From the NCBI GenBank assembly GCA_963402885.1, contig OY727096.1:3348001-3412000 (forward strand): 64,000 bases of DNA, read 5' to 3'. A program made the position numbers and the translations under genes. This stretch comes from Antedon bifida. Lineage: Eukaryota > Echinodermata > Crinoidea > Comatulida > Antedonidae. The notes under the pieces are model-generated. The model did no database searches. It was not told where the DNA came from and saw only the letters and a list, made by a program, of their open reading frames with translations. Positions 12,901 through 23,721 of the stretch are shown piece by piece. The stretch's first letter is position 1, and every line of letters begins with the position of its first letter.

Positions 12901-15900
12901 TCACAAAGGTGATATGACTCAATAAGTTTGACAAAAGCTGTCACAATATACTCAATAAACAATAATTAACAGTACCACACACAAACAATAAATACTACTG
13001 TAAGTACTGTATAAATCTTCCTAAATGAAAAATGTCACGTATAATCACATACCCATGACGACCACTTTAAAACAGCTTTGTTCACTTGACACCCTATAAA
13101 ATATAACAAGTACACAACATAATACGTTTTAAATAACCCATGGTCTTCTGTCGCTACTTCCCAAGTTCATCGTACAGCATTAGGATACCCCTTTATCTTT
13201 CAAAACAATATATACAAAGATGAAGGTAATAGGATCAAAAAGACGTGCGTCTGTATTCATTTGTTACATCTTTGTTCCATAACCAGAGTAATAACAATAA
13301 ATGATATATTTCTTAATTAGTAAAAATTTAGTTTCATTTAGTGGTTAAAATCAGATAAAAGATACAAACGTTTACAATATTGAGTAAAGATTTTCGAAGT
13401 TACACGGTATTCAATGTTGCCATGACGTAAATTTATAAATATAGATATTGACCTAAACATGTTTAAATCGTTTTTATTCAAACCAATATTTTATTTTTCA
13501 TAAAGGAATAAAGTGTAGTTTCTAGTAACGGTAGTATATACGTAAAGCTTGGTTCCCACTAGCAATGCAACGTAACGCAACGTAAAAAAAATACCCTTCC
13601 AATAATTGTATTTGCCCCCGCCTGCGTAAAATCAAACCTGCGATTTTTGCAGAACTGCGTTCTAGTGGGAACCACGCTTAAGCAGTTTAATATTTTAGGT
13701 GTACATCAATGTGTACTTCATGTTGTTTTTGATTTATGCTATGATAAACACTGAAAATGTCATAAATGTAATGATTATTTTAGTATGGTTGGTCGTGGAC
13801 GCGACTCTATAGTTCACTATGTCGGTCGGTCGGTCTGTCTGTCGGTCTGTCGGTCTGTCTATCGGTCCGGTATCACTATGCATTGTAGCACGCGACTTAA
13901 TGGCTGTTGGCCTTGTTTTTTAAAGATTTTAACAAGATAAACATGTTTCCATCCCAAAAGCCCTGGCTGGCTGGCTGGTTAACCTAAAATCTCTTACACC
14001 GGTTCAATATTTTGGAACAACCTGCATTTAGATATATAAAGAATATTAAGTCTAAAAATAATTTTGTTAAAAATATAACAGAACTTTGTATTATCAAGAT
14101 ACTGATTTATGGTGGCCTATCTCTTATGGTTTTGTTTCTTTTGTTTATGTCTTTTTATTATGTTAATTTCATTGATATGTATTACTATTGCTATTCCAGT
14201 GTTATTGTTCGATGTATTTATTAGTAAGGGGCAAACCTTCGATTAGCAAAAGCTATTTTGTTTGCTCCAATTTGTTATTGGTAAATAAAGAAAGAATGAA
14301 TCTTTCAAAACAATTTATACCAGAAGTGATACAAAGGTGAATAGGATAAAAAATACCTCTGTATTAACTAAAATATTGGTTCCATAACCACAAATAACAA
14401 TAAATGATTTATTTCTTAATTAGTAAAAAGGGGTTTCATTTAGTGGTTAAAATCCATACCGGAAAGATACAAACGTTTACCATATTGAGTAAAGATTTTC
14501 GAAGTTATACGGTATTCAATAAATGTTGCCATTACGTAAATTTATAAATAGATATTATATATTGATTTAAAAATGTTTAAATCTTTTTACCCATTGTTGT
14601 CAGAGGCATAATAGCATACAGTCTCCTCTCCTGTTACTGATGGGGTCCAATTCAATTCAATGAAGAACTTTGAAGGGTCTTCCGATGATTGCATCAGGTT
14701 TGATCGTCTCATGCCAAGTGGCGTAACTGTATCAATACTTACGATTCTTATAAGAAAAAAGGAAGGAAGTTTAAAGCCAAATTAAACTTTATGTGACAAA
14801 AAAAATGTGATGTGTCCATATATGGATATGATGATGTCATATTACTACCATATTTTTGTATATCACTACTATATTTTGGCACATCACACTTTTTGTCAAA
14901 CTAGTAGTGTAGACAGAGCTTAAAGATATATTCTCTCTCATTTTTTTTAATATTCTATTTTAATGTCACATAATACCGTAGTTATTAAAAAAAAATCACC
15001 TGAAAAAATTAAACATTTCTGTTGTCTTTTTATAAATGAAATCATTTTTTTTTATATTTTTTTTTACAGAAGTGAATAACTTTTTTAAAATACGTCTTTA
15101 AGCAGAAGTTATATTTTATATATATATTATTTTACATGGATAAGCATTATTTACTTGTCCGCCGCACACATACGATTGGGACGAGCAATTCACAATTCCA
15201 GTCATACTCGCCTCAATCGGATTAAAATGCACAAAAACAAGATCAACGAAAAAATGATCGAATCTTGCTGAATGTATTCATAGAAATATTGTGTTTGTTT
15301 AGATGTAACTGACCGATATGCGCCGCCCCATAAGGTAACTTTGTCATAGTTATGTATTTATGTTTTTTATATATTTAGGCAAATTTCCAAGGATAATCAT
15401 AAGCGAATTCATTCACTATCCTTCTTACAGGTGGCACAAGACAAACATATAGGCTATACAAGATTGATGTAATTCAATTTTAATTGATATTGCTTGATGA
15501 TCTGTTAGTATTGCTGGCCTAATATCACATGATATTATTTCATTGTAATCAGCAATATTTTTCGAGGTAAACCAGTAATCTAGTCTTCTATAAATTTGGT
15601 TATGTTTTCTACGCCAAGTAAATTGTATTTTGTTGGGATTTGTAATTCTCCATGCATCTTTTAACATCAATTTTGTTTGTCTTGTGTGAGTTCTTCTCAC
15701 GTTTATTTAAATTCTCAGTGATGAATATATTATATACATAAGTACATTTGTGACAATTAAAAGTAAGTGTTTAAAGTAGTTAAAATACAGGTATATTTAC
15801 AAAATAAGATGCTTGAATTCAGTAATAACCATATTTGTTTGCATTTAAAATTTTAGATACGATGTTAATTAAAATGTAAAATTGAAAAATGGCGGTAAAA

Positions 15901-18900
15901 TACATGATTAAAATTTTCTTGTTAAACTACCTTATTTGTGTTTGAGTAGAGAGGGGAGGAAAATGTAGTATCCCCCCTTTTCACCAAGACAAAAAGGATG
16001 AAATGAAAAAAGAGAAATGCAAAAGATAACATCAATTTATTCATAAAATACTTAACTGTAAACACAGATGTGTCTTTTCTATCAGCACTATTTTTTGGTC
16101 ACAACTTCTATCAAGTACGCAATTAATATCACCCCCAAAATAATTCTATCTCTGTTAATATCAGTAAAATTTAAAATGGAATTATTTAAATCTCTAAAGA
16201 ATGTGCTTCTCATTTTGCTATTATTTGGGGCATATACATTAATTAAAACAAAAATGAAGTGAATAACTTTTTTTAAACTGCAAAATGGCCTATTTACAGT
16301 TTTTTCATGTTTTGGGGGGAAAATACATCTTTAAGCAGAAGTTATATCATTTTACATGGATAAGCATTATTTACTTGTCCGCCGCACACATACGATTGGG
16401 ACGAGCAATTCACAATTACAGTCATACTCGCACCAATCGTATTAAAAAAAAATCTTATCATTAATTTCTGTTTTTATAATTATATATCTCCCATCTACAC
16501 TTTGCTTTATCATTTTATAATTGAAACCTTTTCTAAATAAAATCGACACGCCTGCACTAGTCGAGTTATTAATGCTATGTACACAATCACCTTTCCAAAT
16601 TGATTTAAATTTTTTAAAGGTGTAAGGTCAAAATATTCTAAATTTAAATTGGCCATATCAAAGTAGGCCTAATATTAAAGTTTTTCACTTTAAGTCGAAA
16701 ATTCGAGCCAAAAACAACAAGTTTACGTAATTAACAGGTAAATTAATTTGATTACATTTCGTCTGGAAAATCGTCGCTAGCGAAAGTAAACAAAGATTTC
16801 GAACCACGAGTATGCATTATACATGATGCTAATTAGGATTGTTTACAACTCGTCACGGTTGAGAAGGTATTTTCACACAGATCTCGAGAAAGTTTTATGA
16901 TTATGCAGAGTAGCCAAACAAGCGCGTTGCATTATGAGACATGCTTTGATCGAAAAATTTATTAAGTCAAAGTTATTTTTTATTTGTAAGACGTGTTTCC
17001 TGTAACAGTACCACATCCGTTTTTTTATCTTTACACCATTTTTCAATTTTAACGAGATACAGTGAAAATTTGAATTATACATTGATCGATTCATTTATTT
17101 ATAGAAACATTGTGTTTATTTAGATGTACGGTAGCTGACCCATATGCGCCGCCCCATAAGGTAACTCTGTTATAGTTATGTTATCCAAATATTTATGTTT
17201 TTTTTTATATATTTAGGAAAATTGCCAAGAATAACCATAAGCGAATTCATTCACTATCCTTATTAAAGGTGGCAATCCCGTTAACAAAAGACAAACATAT
17301 AGGCTACACAAGATGCTCTACATAACTCCACAACTCCACTATGTCTTTGTGACGATGAATGTTCTTTCATATCCTTACAGGGGTCGTTAAAGAATTAAAT
17401 ATTTTCAATTGTTGTCATGCAACTAACCTGACACCGCCTGTTTCACTGAATGCTTCGATTCTAGCAGTATATAGTTCGTTCGTCTGAATCACTTCACACA
17501 ATGGCGAACTGACCTGTATTTGCCGACAAGGCAGTTCTAAAGAGAAAGAAAATGTATTGATTTCGTTAATTCATGGATTTGCATGATGTAGAGGCCTATA
17601 TCACCCACTAACGTAACAATAAACCACTCTTAACATTTTCTACTGTTGTTACGATAGTGGTTAAAGCTTGGTTCCCACTAGCGACGCAACGTAACGCAAT
17701 CTACTCAACCCTTCCAATCGTTGCGTTCGTCCTCGCCTGCGTGAAATCAAACCTACGATGTTTGCAGCACTATTGCGTCGTCGGTCCCCACTTGTGATTA
17801 CGCAATACAGCACTTTGCGTTGCGTTTTAGTGAGAACCACGCTTGATGAAGTTTGTTATATTAGCTTATCAGCAACTTTGCTACCCAAAGTTAAAGAGGA
17901 TATTTCTTTTAAATAAAAATTTTCCAAAAACTATACAAATGTGTCATTTTATTCAACCTTTACCGAATAAAAATGGAATTACCTAATGGGTAAACATATA
18001 TAAGGAACTGCAAAGGTATCATGCTTAATGGTATTGTTGAAGTTTTGTTGGCAAAATCTTCGATCATAACAGAAACCCCATACCATCCGGGAGATTTACC
18101 AGCCGACGAAAAGGTTATTTCGCATCGATTCTAAAGAAAATCAAAATTGTTTTCTTCATCTTGTTATCACAGTCATCATCATCATCGACATCATAATAAT
18201 TATCATCAACATTGACATCATCATTATTGGTATCGTATAGTCTTCGCTACCATCACCAACATCGTCGTCGTCGACCGTCATCATCATATACCATCATTAT
18301 CGTCGTCGTCGTTGTCGTCATCATCATCATTATCATCTTCATCATCATCATGATAATCATCATTATCATCATCATCATCATTTTCTCTATCATTATCATA
18401 TGGTATCATTTTTAATCATCATCATCATCATTATTATTTCTATATCCTTATCACTGATCACCGGTCACTGATCACCGGTCACTGATCACCGGTCACTGAT
18501 CACCGGTCACTGATCATCGATCGGGAACCATGGCTTACTTCATCGATCAGTGAATCTGAGGTGATAGGCCCACACACTTGAGTATGACTGACGTCTGCTT
18601 TTTCTGGACATTCATTAGAATTTGTCACGGCCCATCGACACCGCACTACGTCTTTATCAGCGTCTAAAGCTATAACATTAAATGATAATTAATTACGTCT
18701 AAAGATTGTGACAATATCATTTAGGTTATATTGCATGATAATGCATATAACCTAATTACAAGTCCTATGCAGCCAAATAAAAAAAAAACATTTTTAAAGC
18801 CAAAAACGATCAAGATCGAAATAAAACTATTTCTGTCAGGACTTACTTGGTATTTTTATTTTGCTCGTGCAACCGGCTTGTACCCGAATGATTGGTAGCA

Positions 18901-21268
18901 TAGTAGTTGCAGGCGACGAGTTTGGACGTCCAGTATCGCTTCGAACGACTAAGTCAACAGAGCTAACCATCTTATAGTAGTTTGCTTGTCCATAGTTCTC
19001 CAGCCGAATCCAATTGCTACCCATGTGTGTGTCCGACAAAAATTGAAATCTATAATTATTAGAAAAACATTTTTTTTCTGATCAATAAAATAATCACTCT
19101 TATTAAATGTATTTTACATTTAATTTACACTGTAAAATAGTGTTTAGATCTTGTACCCACTTTTTCCACATGTTTAGCTTTTTTTTAAACACGTAGTTAC
19201 ATGTTTAGCGTGTTTAAAAGCGAAACCTGTGTATAGCTACATGTTGTTTTGCTCCACTCGTTTAGCAGTCAACATGTCACTATTATGTTCAGTCAACATG
19301 TTTAGGTACGTGTTTACCGTTGCTTGCATATGATTTTACTGTGGTGGAAAAAAGCTCTACACATGGCAAATTAAACACGTTTAAAACCTAAACGTGTCTT
19401 TATATTGCTCCAAATGTTTAACAATCAACACGTCACTGATGTGTTGAGTTGGATACAGATTACATGTTTAGAATGTATTTAGAGCCTAAACATGTTCATA
19501 TCTAAACATGTTTAAGGCTAAACGTGTAGAAAAAGTGAGTACAAAATACATGTTTTAGATCTAAACACTATTTTTACGGTATATATATTACAATTTGAGA
19601 ACAATTATGACTGCGATAGTAAACAATGATAAGACATGAAAAATGAATTAAAGATCGATTTAACCGTTGTTATTGGTCACACGGTCTCAGAGATTTGAGA
19701 ATTACAGTGGTTATAATGTAAATATATCTATCTAAGGTATCTATTTCATCCAACGAAATATCCATAAATAACCTGAACTGCTGTAATTATATAATACTTT
19801 TTTAATTATTTATATACTGCTTTTCTTTTGTTTCCAAATGTCCACTGTGTGACGAAACTTGCGGGAGTTTTTTTAATTATTATACCGTTAGTATATAAAG
19901 TGCCTCGGTTTTGGTTTAACAAAATTTGTCGTGGCTTGAAAAGTATATAATACAGTTATACAGTAATATAATAATACAGCCAATTTTGCAATTTTATTTA
20001 TCAACAATCATCACTTGCAATATAATTTATGCGATTGTTTTGTTTTTTTTTCAAATTGCTTTTTATTTTCTGTTATCTTGTTTTGTATATGTTTTGAAAT
20101 GAAATGAAATAAAAAAAAAATGAATAAAAAAAATCAAAGAAAAAAAGAAAAGTACGGAAGCTTCTAAGTGCCATCCACTTTAATTTGGCACTTGAAGCTT
20201 CCGTACTTTTCTTTTTTTCTTTGATGTTTTTTATTCATTTTTTTTAAATTTCATTTTATTTCAAAACATATACAAAACAAGATAACAGAAAATAAAAAGC
20301 AATTTGAAAAAAAAAAACAATCGCATAAATTATATTGCAAGTGATGATTGTTGATCATCCATCCACAACAGAAAGGTATACAATACTTACGTAATATTGA
20401 ACTTGTTACGCTCATATGCATATTCATAACTACCTATGCCGGTTGTCCAATCTTCGTCCGTCGCCTCTCCTTCGTCACTGAAGTCCGTGCAGTTGAATTT
20501 CAGCGGCTCTGCATATATTACAGTCTCATCCACGCAGGTTTCGCACAGTAGACACCCTTCTCCGTTTAGTTCCTGCCCGGGTCGTTCACATTTAAACCCA
20601 GAAGCCGGTTCATAGGACCGTCTCCAAGAGACCCTCCATGAAACGATCAACTTTATAAAACGATAAATGTTTAATAACTTCAATCCAATTCAATTCATTC
20701 ATTCATTCATTCATTCATACACAATGGTATATTTATTAAAAATAATCTTTACAGTAGAACTGAATTGCGATTGATTTTCACATGATAAAATTCAATTCAA
20801 TGCAATTTATTTCATCAAATGCCATACAAATAATACAAAGCATAAAATGAGGACCAACCTAGAAGTAAACTTGTCTCAGTGTGGCTCTTTAAATATGTAT
20901 GAGGTTGGTTAATAATCGAGACAACAAAATAGGAAAATTTAAAACGCAAACCATCTCTACCTGTTTCGCTATCAAGCAACCTCTGAAGTACAATTAAAAG
21001 CAAACAACAATAGACTTATCGCAGCCGTACACATTTAGAGTTTCATACAAACACAGTAACATCATCCATCTAGCAGCAAACATTGGGTAACAGGATAAAC
21101 TGGTAGGGCGGAGGGGCATAAGTAACAATGTCTTACCTTACTTGGATCGGTTGGAGACACTGCCCATCTTAAAGAGCCACCACGATAATGAGACGCTAAT
21201 ACCGTACGCAACATCATCGCAATCAATAGTATTGCCATAATGCCTATCTTAGATAGAGTAATAGACAT
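7207..21268 (-). CDS. ZP-domain secreted or membrane protein, 11 exons, 3' end not fixed
   Basis: Exons on the minus strand: 21268-21137, 20650-20391, 19049-18847, 18669-18539, 18130-17983, 17536-17428, 11758-11706, 10155-9956, 9555-9451, 8947-8652, 7312-7207; every junction has GT/AG and matching phase (0,2,1,0,1,2,1,0,0,2,0). They give 581 residues. The start at 21268 is chosen because it opens a signal peptide (MSITLSKIGIMAILL..., likely cut after VLA); a longer upstream start at 21361 is open but fits a signal peptide less well. The mature N-terminus begins SHYRGGSLRW and is followed by Cys-containing, Trp-rich segments I cannot assign. From about residue 358 a ZP domain follows: VVCDSDEMSIFIP, then HDPNCRG, NETHFVV, ECGSVIK (ZP-N), and YVFLDNG/CPIEQTMRFEE/FSLDAFTF (ZP-C). 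The ZP module polymerises extracellular proteins. The last ZP-C cysteines and a membrane anchor lie further 3' and were not found with confidence. The 53-nt seventh exon is the least certain. Confidence 0.82.
8130..8636. repeat. Tandem repeat of about 160 bp, 3 copies
   Basis: ctggtcacgacgg...ttcaaaatgac starts units near 8153, 8313 and 8473, each with gcccggaagttcg and ggtaggcctaaatag; a worn half unit starts near 7990. The third copy has lost the cgcacgcgcgcacata piece seen in the others. The plus-strand frame here is a by-product. Confidence 0.85.
8652..10155 (-). CDS. ZP-domain exons 8-10
   Basis: Three exons (10155-9956, 9555-9451, 8947-8652) carry most of the ZP module. The first has the ZP-N signature: a Cys after VV, a hydrophobic strand, HDPNC, N-E-THF and ECGS. 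The second is a basic 35-residue linker strand piece. The third begins AMCKSEVTY, a typical mid-ZP strand, and ends EYVFLDNG, which joins in phase to CPIEQ of the next exon at 7312. Donor and acceptor sequences are strong throughout (GTAAAT, GTGAGT, TTTCAG). Confidence 0.88.
9645..9745. repeat. Short inverted repeat, aatacagcat ends
   Basis: gaatacagcatcat at about 9650 is answered by atgatgctgtatt-like sequence near 9730; inner piece gcatcatatgtgatacgcatgtgatgc is itself palindromic. Probably a small inverted-repeat element in intron 9. Confidence 0.5.
9850..9938. repeat. (CAAT)n microsatellite
   Basis: Runs of atcgatcg then caatcaatcaat over about 90 bases, ending 20 bases before the donor side of ZP exon 8. 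Confidence 0.95.
10217..10433. mobile_element. Inverted-repeat element with cagtggcgtaacg ends
   Basis: Second copy of the element at 1840-2030: starts cagtagcgtaacgcagatg and ends gccgttacaccactg. Directly abuts the exon-like frame at 10434. Confidence 0.85.
10434..10725 (-). CDS. Unassigned exon-like open frame
   Basis: After a good acceptor (TTCGTTCTTCAACAG) the minus strand stays open for about 90 codons: VQRPLYSKKIYIKSLTGDVL, AEVDSSEEDEVEFVKDGNAT, RLRFSTPGMVMPDKQSLLIE, then LEEGAVVAGSFGPC. Composition and charge look like a real protein and differ from the surrounding AT-rich intron. It sits inside the 10155-11706 intron of the ZP gene but only opens in phase 0, which does not fit that junction (phase 1). 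Its left end abuts an inverted-repeat element at 10217-10433. It may be an exon of another gene, a pseudogene fragment, or part of a transposon. Confidence 0.35.
10674..10790. repeat. Short direct duplication beside the exon-like frame
   Basis: tttgaatataaaggccgttg and the preceding tttatgtagatt run occur at about 10674-10711 and again at 10752-10788, with more gtagatttta units between them. Confidence 0.6.
10968..11158. mobile_element. Inverted-repeat element, acagacgagcggtaa ends
   Basis: Left ggtcaatttacatagacgag, right ctcgtctgtgtaaattgg. Inner cttgtcccacgtaatatcctgagc. Relatives at 23730-23942 and a fragment at 51057-51145 share cttgtcccac, atcctgagcgg and gtaatgttaagcgg-like pieces. 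Confidence 0.8.
11822..12540. other. Intron sequence, nothing recognised
   Basis: AT-rich part of the long intron of the ZP gene between exons 6 and 7. No exon, repeat or RNA recognised apart from simple A/T runs. Confidence 0.5.
12548..12757. mobile_element. gggaaccaagctt-family element
   Basis: Starts agcgtggttcccactagaac and ends gctagtgggaaccaagcg; body of the tttgatttcacgcaggcg type. A shortened copy of the same type is at 13547-13679. Confidence 0.85.
12780..12850 (-). mobile_element. tRNA-like SINE head fragment
   Basis: Minus strand has TAGCTTGGTATAATAGTTAA and a B-box-like GGTCCTTGATTCAATC, a decayed tRNA-like region. No tRNA fold with a clear anticodon was seen. Confidence 0.45.
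13140..14560. repeat. Duplicated intron segment
   Basis: 13195-13480 (ctttcaaaacaatatatac ... agatacaaacgtttacaata ... gatattgac) is repeated at 14300-14575 with about 90% identity by eye. Between the copies lie the element at 13547-13679 and a ggtcggtctgtc microsatellite at 13820-13868. Confidence 0.75.
13547..13679. mobile_element. gggaaccaagctt-family element, deleted copy
   Basis: Starts aagcttggttcccactagca, ends ctagtgggaaccacgct; the middle (from gcagaactgc) has lost about 70 bases compared with 17664-17848. Confidence 0.8.
14775..14922. mobile_element. Inverted-repeat element, gtagacagagctt ends
   Basis: Body catatatggacatgatgatgtcat-like with ccatatttggcacatcac and end ctagtagtgtagacagagct. 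The same family is frequent in the integrin introns. Confidence 0.75.
15425..16615 (-). pseudogene. Decayed non-LTR retrotransposon: APE endonuclease pieces
   Basis: Three minus-strand pieces in the order of the protein. 16612-16440 has WKGDCVHSINNSTSAG and GRYIIIKTEI. 16255-16060 has LINVYAPNNSKMRSTFFRDL and IILG, then a one-base frameshift before GDINCVLD. 15700-15425 has LMLKDAWRITNPN, FTWRRKHNQIYRRLDYW and LTDHQAISI. These are the N-terminal, middle and C-terminal motifs of the apurinic-type endonuclease of LINE elements. It is broken by stops, the frameshift and an insert of about 350 bases between the last two. Confidence 0.85.
17664..17848. mobile_element. gggaaccaagctt-family element
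   Basis: Starts agcttggttcccactagcga and ends ttttagtgagaaccacgct. Lies in the ZP-gene intron between exons 5 and 6, 128 bases from exon 6. Confidence 0.85.
18170..18445. repeat. (ATC)n-type microsatellite
   Basis: catcatcatc and cgtcgtcgtc runs over about 270 bases in the intron between ZP exons 4 and 5. The plus-strand frame of Ile and Val runs is a by-product. Confidence 0.95.
18450..18512. repeat. 14-bp minisatellite, 4-5 copies
   Basis: ggtcactgatcacc repeated without change; ends 27 bases before the donor of ZP exon 4. Each unit holds the palindromes tgatca and ccgg. Confidence 0.9.
19127..19578. mobile_element. Inverted-repeat element rich in acatgtttag
   Basis: Left taaaatagtgtttagatctt ... 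ccactttttccacatgttta, right aaacgtgtagaaaaagtgag ... ctaaacactatttttacgg. About fifteen degenerate acatgtttag / ctaaacatgt units in both orientations fill the body. Intron 2 of the ZP gene. Confidence 0.75.
20000..20355. repeat. Near-perfect 355-bp hairpin
   Basis: tcaacaatcatcacttgcaa at 20001 is answered by its inverse up to 20354; the arms, each about 165 bases, stay almost identical and close on cttctaagtgcca ... tggcacttgaag with a loop of about 12 bases. It starts 30 bases into the second intron of the ZP gene (donor at 20390-20385). Confidence 0.9.
20692..20726. repeat. (ATTC)n microsatellite
   Basis: attcattcattcattcattc in the first intron of the ZP gene. Confidence 0.9.
21137..21268 (-). 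CDS. First coding exon of the ZP-domain gene (signal peptide)
   Basis: Encodes 44 residues ending in TDPSK, then donor GTAAGA at 21136-21131. A hydrophobic run of about 15 residues followed by VLA and SHYRGG marks a signal peptide and its cut site. The mature opening with an RGG motif and a nearby Trp recurs, as far as I recall, at the start of uncharacterised secreted invertebrate proteins; I cannot name the family. Confidence 0.75.
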
Positions 21269-21361
21269 TGCTTTTTTAGACAGAATTTTATTAAAACCTT
21301 TACAAAACCGTTCGAGATCTTGTCTATATAGAAACAAACGTACATTGCTTTTATACAACAA

Positions 21362-22530
21362 TCACTGGACCTCATGTTGTGGACCGCAACCTCATGTTGT
21401 GGACCTCATATGGTGGATCATTTGCAATAACTCACGGTTTATTCGAATTGGAAACATGTATATATCAATTTCATAAACGAATTCGTTAATCAAAGAGGTA
21501 TTCTCAGCATCAGTTGTAGTTAAGTGATGTTAAAGCAATAACAAAATATACAAACTACAATATTGTTACAAATCAGACCAGCCCTAAATAAGTAGGCCTA
21601 CAGTTCATCTTCCAAATTGAAACTCTATATTCTGAGACCCCCCCACCCCCCCCCCCCCGCCTCCCAGTTATTTGAAGAAGAATAACAAGATAAGCAACCA
21701 ATACACCATAATTGCGTGTTTGATTACGGTACCTTTTATGCTTTTCAAAAACCACTTTTAGCTCTATTTATAGATTTTCCGATCTGATTGATTGATTATT
21801 TTATGTTTGATGCATTTCATCAGTCGTATCTTAAGCTCTGTCTACACTATCAAAAAAAGTTTGATGTACATAAATATGGTAGTAATACAACATCACCGTG
21901 TCCATGGGCACATCACATTTTTTTGTCACATAATTTGATAGTGTGTACAGAGTTTAATTCACAATTAAATCTGTCGTTTGCTTTGTAAAATTATGTTCTG
22001 TGGTGGAAAGTTAATTCACATAACAATACAAGCTACTGTTCACACTGTAATCATCTCATGGGAAAGGCGACGGTTTTCAAATGTAGTTTTCCGGTCACGT
22101 TCGGGGTCTTTCGGATCATGTTCATACCCCATGTGATAGATTTCGTTCAATAGGAAAAACGCATATTTCTTGTACGAAAAGAAATATCGCCTCCGGGACA
22201 TATTATAATTAGATAAAAAAAGTACCGGAAGCCTTATTGGTTAGAAGTCAATGTTTGTTTTGGTTTAATAGGCCTATATGATTATTTTTGTCAAAATTAA
22301 TCAATAATTATTAAAACCACAACATTTTTCATCTTTATTTTCATACTTTGGGCGACATTAAAACGTTCTTTAATGCAAAATCCTACATTTGCATTAATCC
22401 ACGACAAACAATATTTTTGGGAATAACAAAATAGAATCTTGGCCTATGTTATTTCTTATGACCATTTTACATGTGATCCACACTAGGTGAATAAACTGTT
22501 GTGGTTGTAGGAAATCTTGTAATGTCTATT
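21362..22530. other. Upstream region of the ZP gene, no gene found
   Basis: Would hold the ZP-gene promoter and leader. Contains tgttgtggacc repeats at 21370-21415, a poly-C run at 21640-21658, and an inverted-repeat element at 21830-21957 (taagctctgtctacactatc ... gatagtgtgtacagagttta). No clear TATA or exon. Confidence 0.45.
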
Positions 22531-22615
22531 ATAATCAAGAATTGGGTTGTGAACACAATTCTCTCGGTTCTTCGACGACACAACACCAAGTAGGCCTAAT
22601 ATATCAGATATTGCC

Positions 22616-22694
22616 ATGCCACTCACTCAAGCACCAGACACTATTGCCAAGAAATTAAAGCTACCGGAAGATGGAAAAGCGACGCATATAAACG
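22616..22694 (+). CDS. Possible first coding exon of an unknown plus-strand gene
   Basis: ATG in a fair context (gccATGc) opens MPLTQAPDTIAKKLKLPEDG and KATHIN, then GTATAT as a possible donor (phase 1). The peptide looks coding but is only 26 residues, and I found no matching downstream exon. Reading through gives a stop after 34 codons. Confidence 0.25.
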
Positions 22695-22832
22695 GTATAT
22701 CCGACCCCACTGCATAACCCTTAGTAATGACTAATAAAAATGTAAATTTACATTATAACTCACTTACATCCATGCGACTATTTACGTTTTTTTTTTGTTT
22801 CTCTCTTTTAGTATTGTTTATTGGCGATATGT

Positions 22833-22966
22833 TAGTACAACTTTGCTCCCATTGCAGTGCACGGTAGTGGAGCCCTCGGATTAGCCTTGGGTGGAAGGTG
22901 CTGATGCTCAACATACTGCCATGAAGTTTCTGCGTATACTTTCATGGGGAGCATCGTTGTATTAAT
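22833..22966 (+). ncRNA. Possible structured RNA followed by a T-run
   Basis: The segment is more GC-rich than its surroundings. Its ends pair: acaac-tttgctcccat (22837-22852) against atggggagca-tc-gttgt (22944-22960). A run of about 20 T with one or two breaks follows (22976-23005), as a Pol III stop would. It matches none of U1, U2, U4, U5, U6 or U12 as I remember them. A second GC-rich hairpin, ggtgccttggcacc, lies at 23117-23130. Confidence 0.25.
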
Positions 22967-23146
22967 GGTGATTTCTTTTTTTTTTTTTTTTTTTCTTTTT
23001 TTTTTTCTTTGGAGACTTTCCCAGGGAGTCCTGGTTGAACCATTTTTTTTAAAATCTCAGTTTCAAGTGGGTAAATGAACATTCTTCCTTGTTTCCTGCA
23101 CTTTGGTGGGCTGCTCTTGGCGGTGCCTTGGCACCTGCCGCGGGCT

Positions 23147-23721
23147 ATTTTTCTCTGAGCATCCCTGTTGTGCTTACTTAGAATTGGAAAAGTATTGCTA
23201 TATATAACTTATATTTGCTTATGACTTTTATGTGCAGTTTTACATGGGCGAATGTTCATTTACTAATAAACTATTTAAGCCAGAACTTATGTTGTATGCA
23301 TCTTTATTTAGTATTCTATGAGTTTGTTAATCGTCGCTGTCTCCGAGTAGCAAAAATCAAGAATTGGGTTGTGAACACAATTCTATTTTGAGAACGGAGA
23401 GGGCGGGTTTTCGACCTCTTTGATCAAGCACGCTCTCTGTTAACACGATCACTTTAAGTTGAAGACAAATTTCCCTCCCTCCCGCCCAATATTTAGACAC
23501 TTAATAAGGGCTATTTTTCTCTGAGCATCCCTGTTGTGCTTACTTAGAATTGGAAAATTATTGCTATATATAACTTATATTTGCTTATGACTTTTATGTG
23601 CAGTTTTACATGGGCGAATGTTCATTTACTAATAAACTATTTAAGCCAGAACTTATGTTGTATGCATCTTTATTTAGTATTCTATGAGTTTGTTAATCGT
23701 CGCTGTCTCCGAGTAGCAAAA
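23147..23721. repeat. Direct duplication of about 210 bp
   Basis: ggctatttttctctgagcat at 23147 recurs at 23509; the copies run to ctccgagtagcaaaa at 23354 and 23720 with one or two differences, so the event is recent. Confidence 0.9.

Larger units (their letters stand above)
22533..23384. repeat. 30-bp direct repeats bracketing 790 bases
   Basis: aatcaagaattgggttgtga and the next ten bases are identical at 22533-22562 and 23355-23384. The bracketed segment holds the frame at 22616, the RNA-like hairpin at 22833 and a T-run. Confidence 0.85.

Noticed and set aside
18212..18415. Plus frame of Ile/Val runs resembling a membrane protein
   Set aside because: It is the (ATC)n microsatellite.
22833..23140. 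U4, U5 or U12 snRNA
   Set aside because: No Sm site or family core sequence matched what I remember of these RNAs; kept only as a possible structured RNA.
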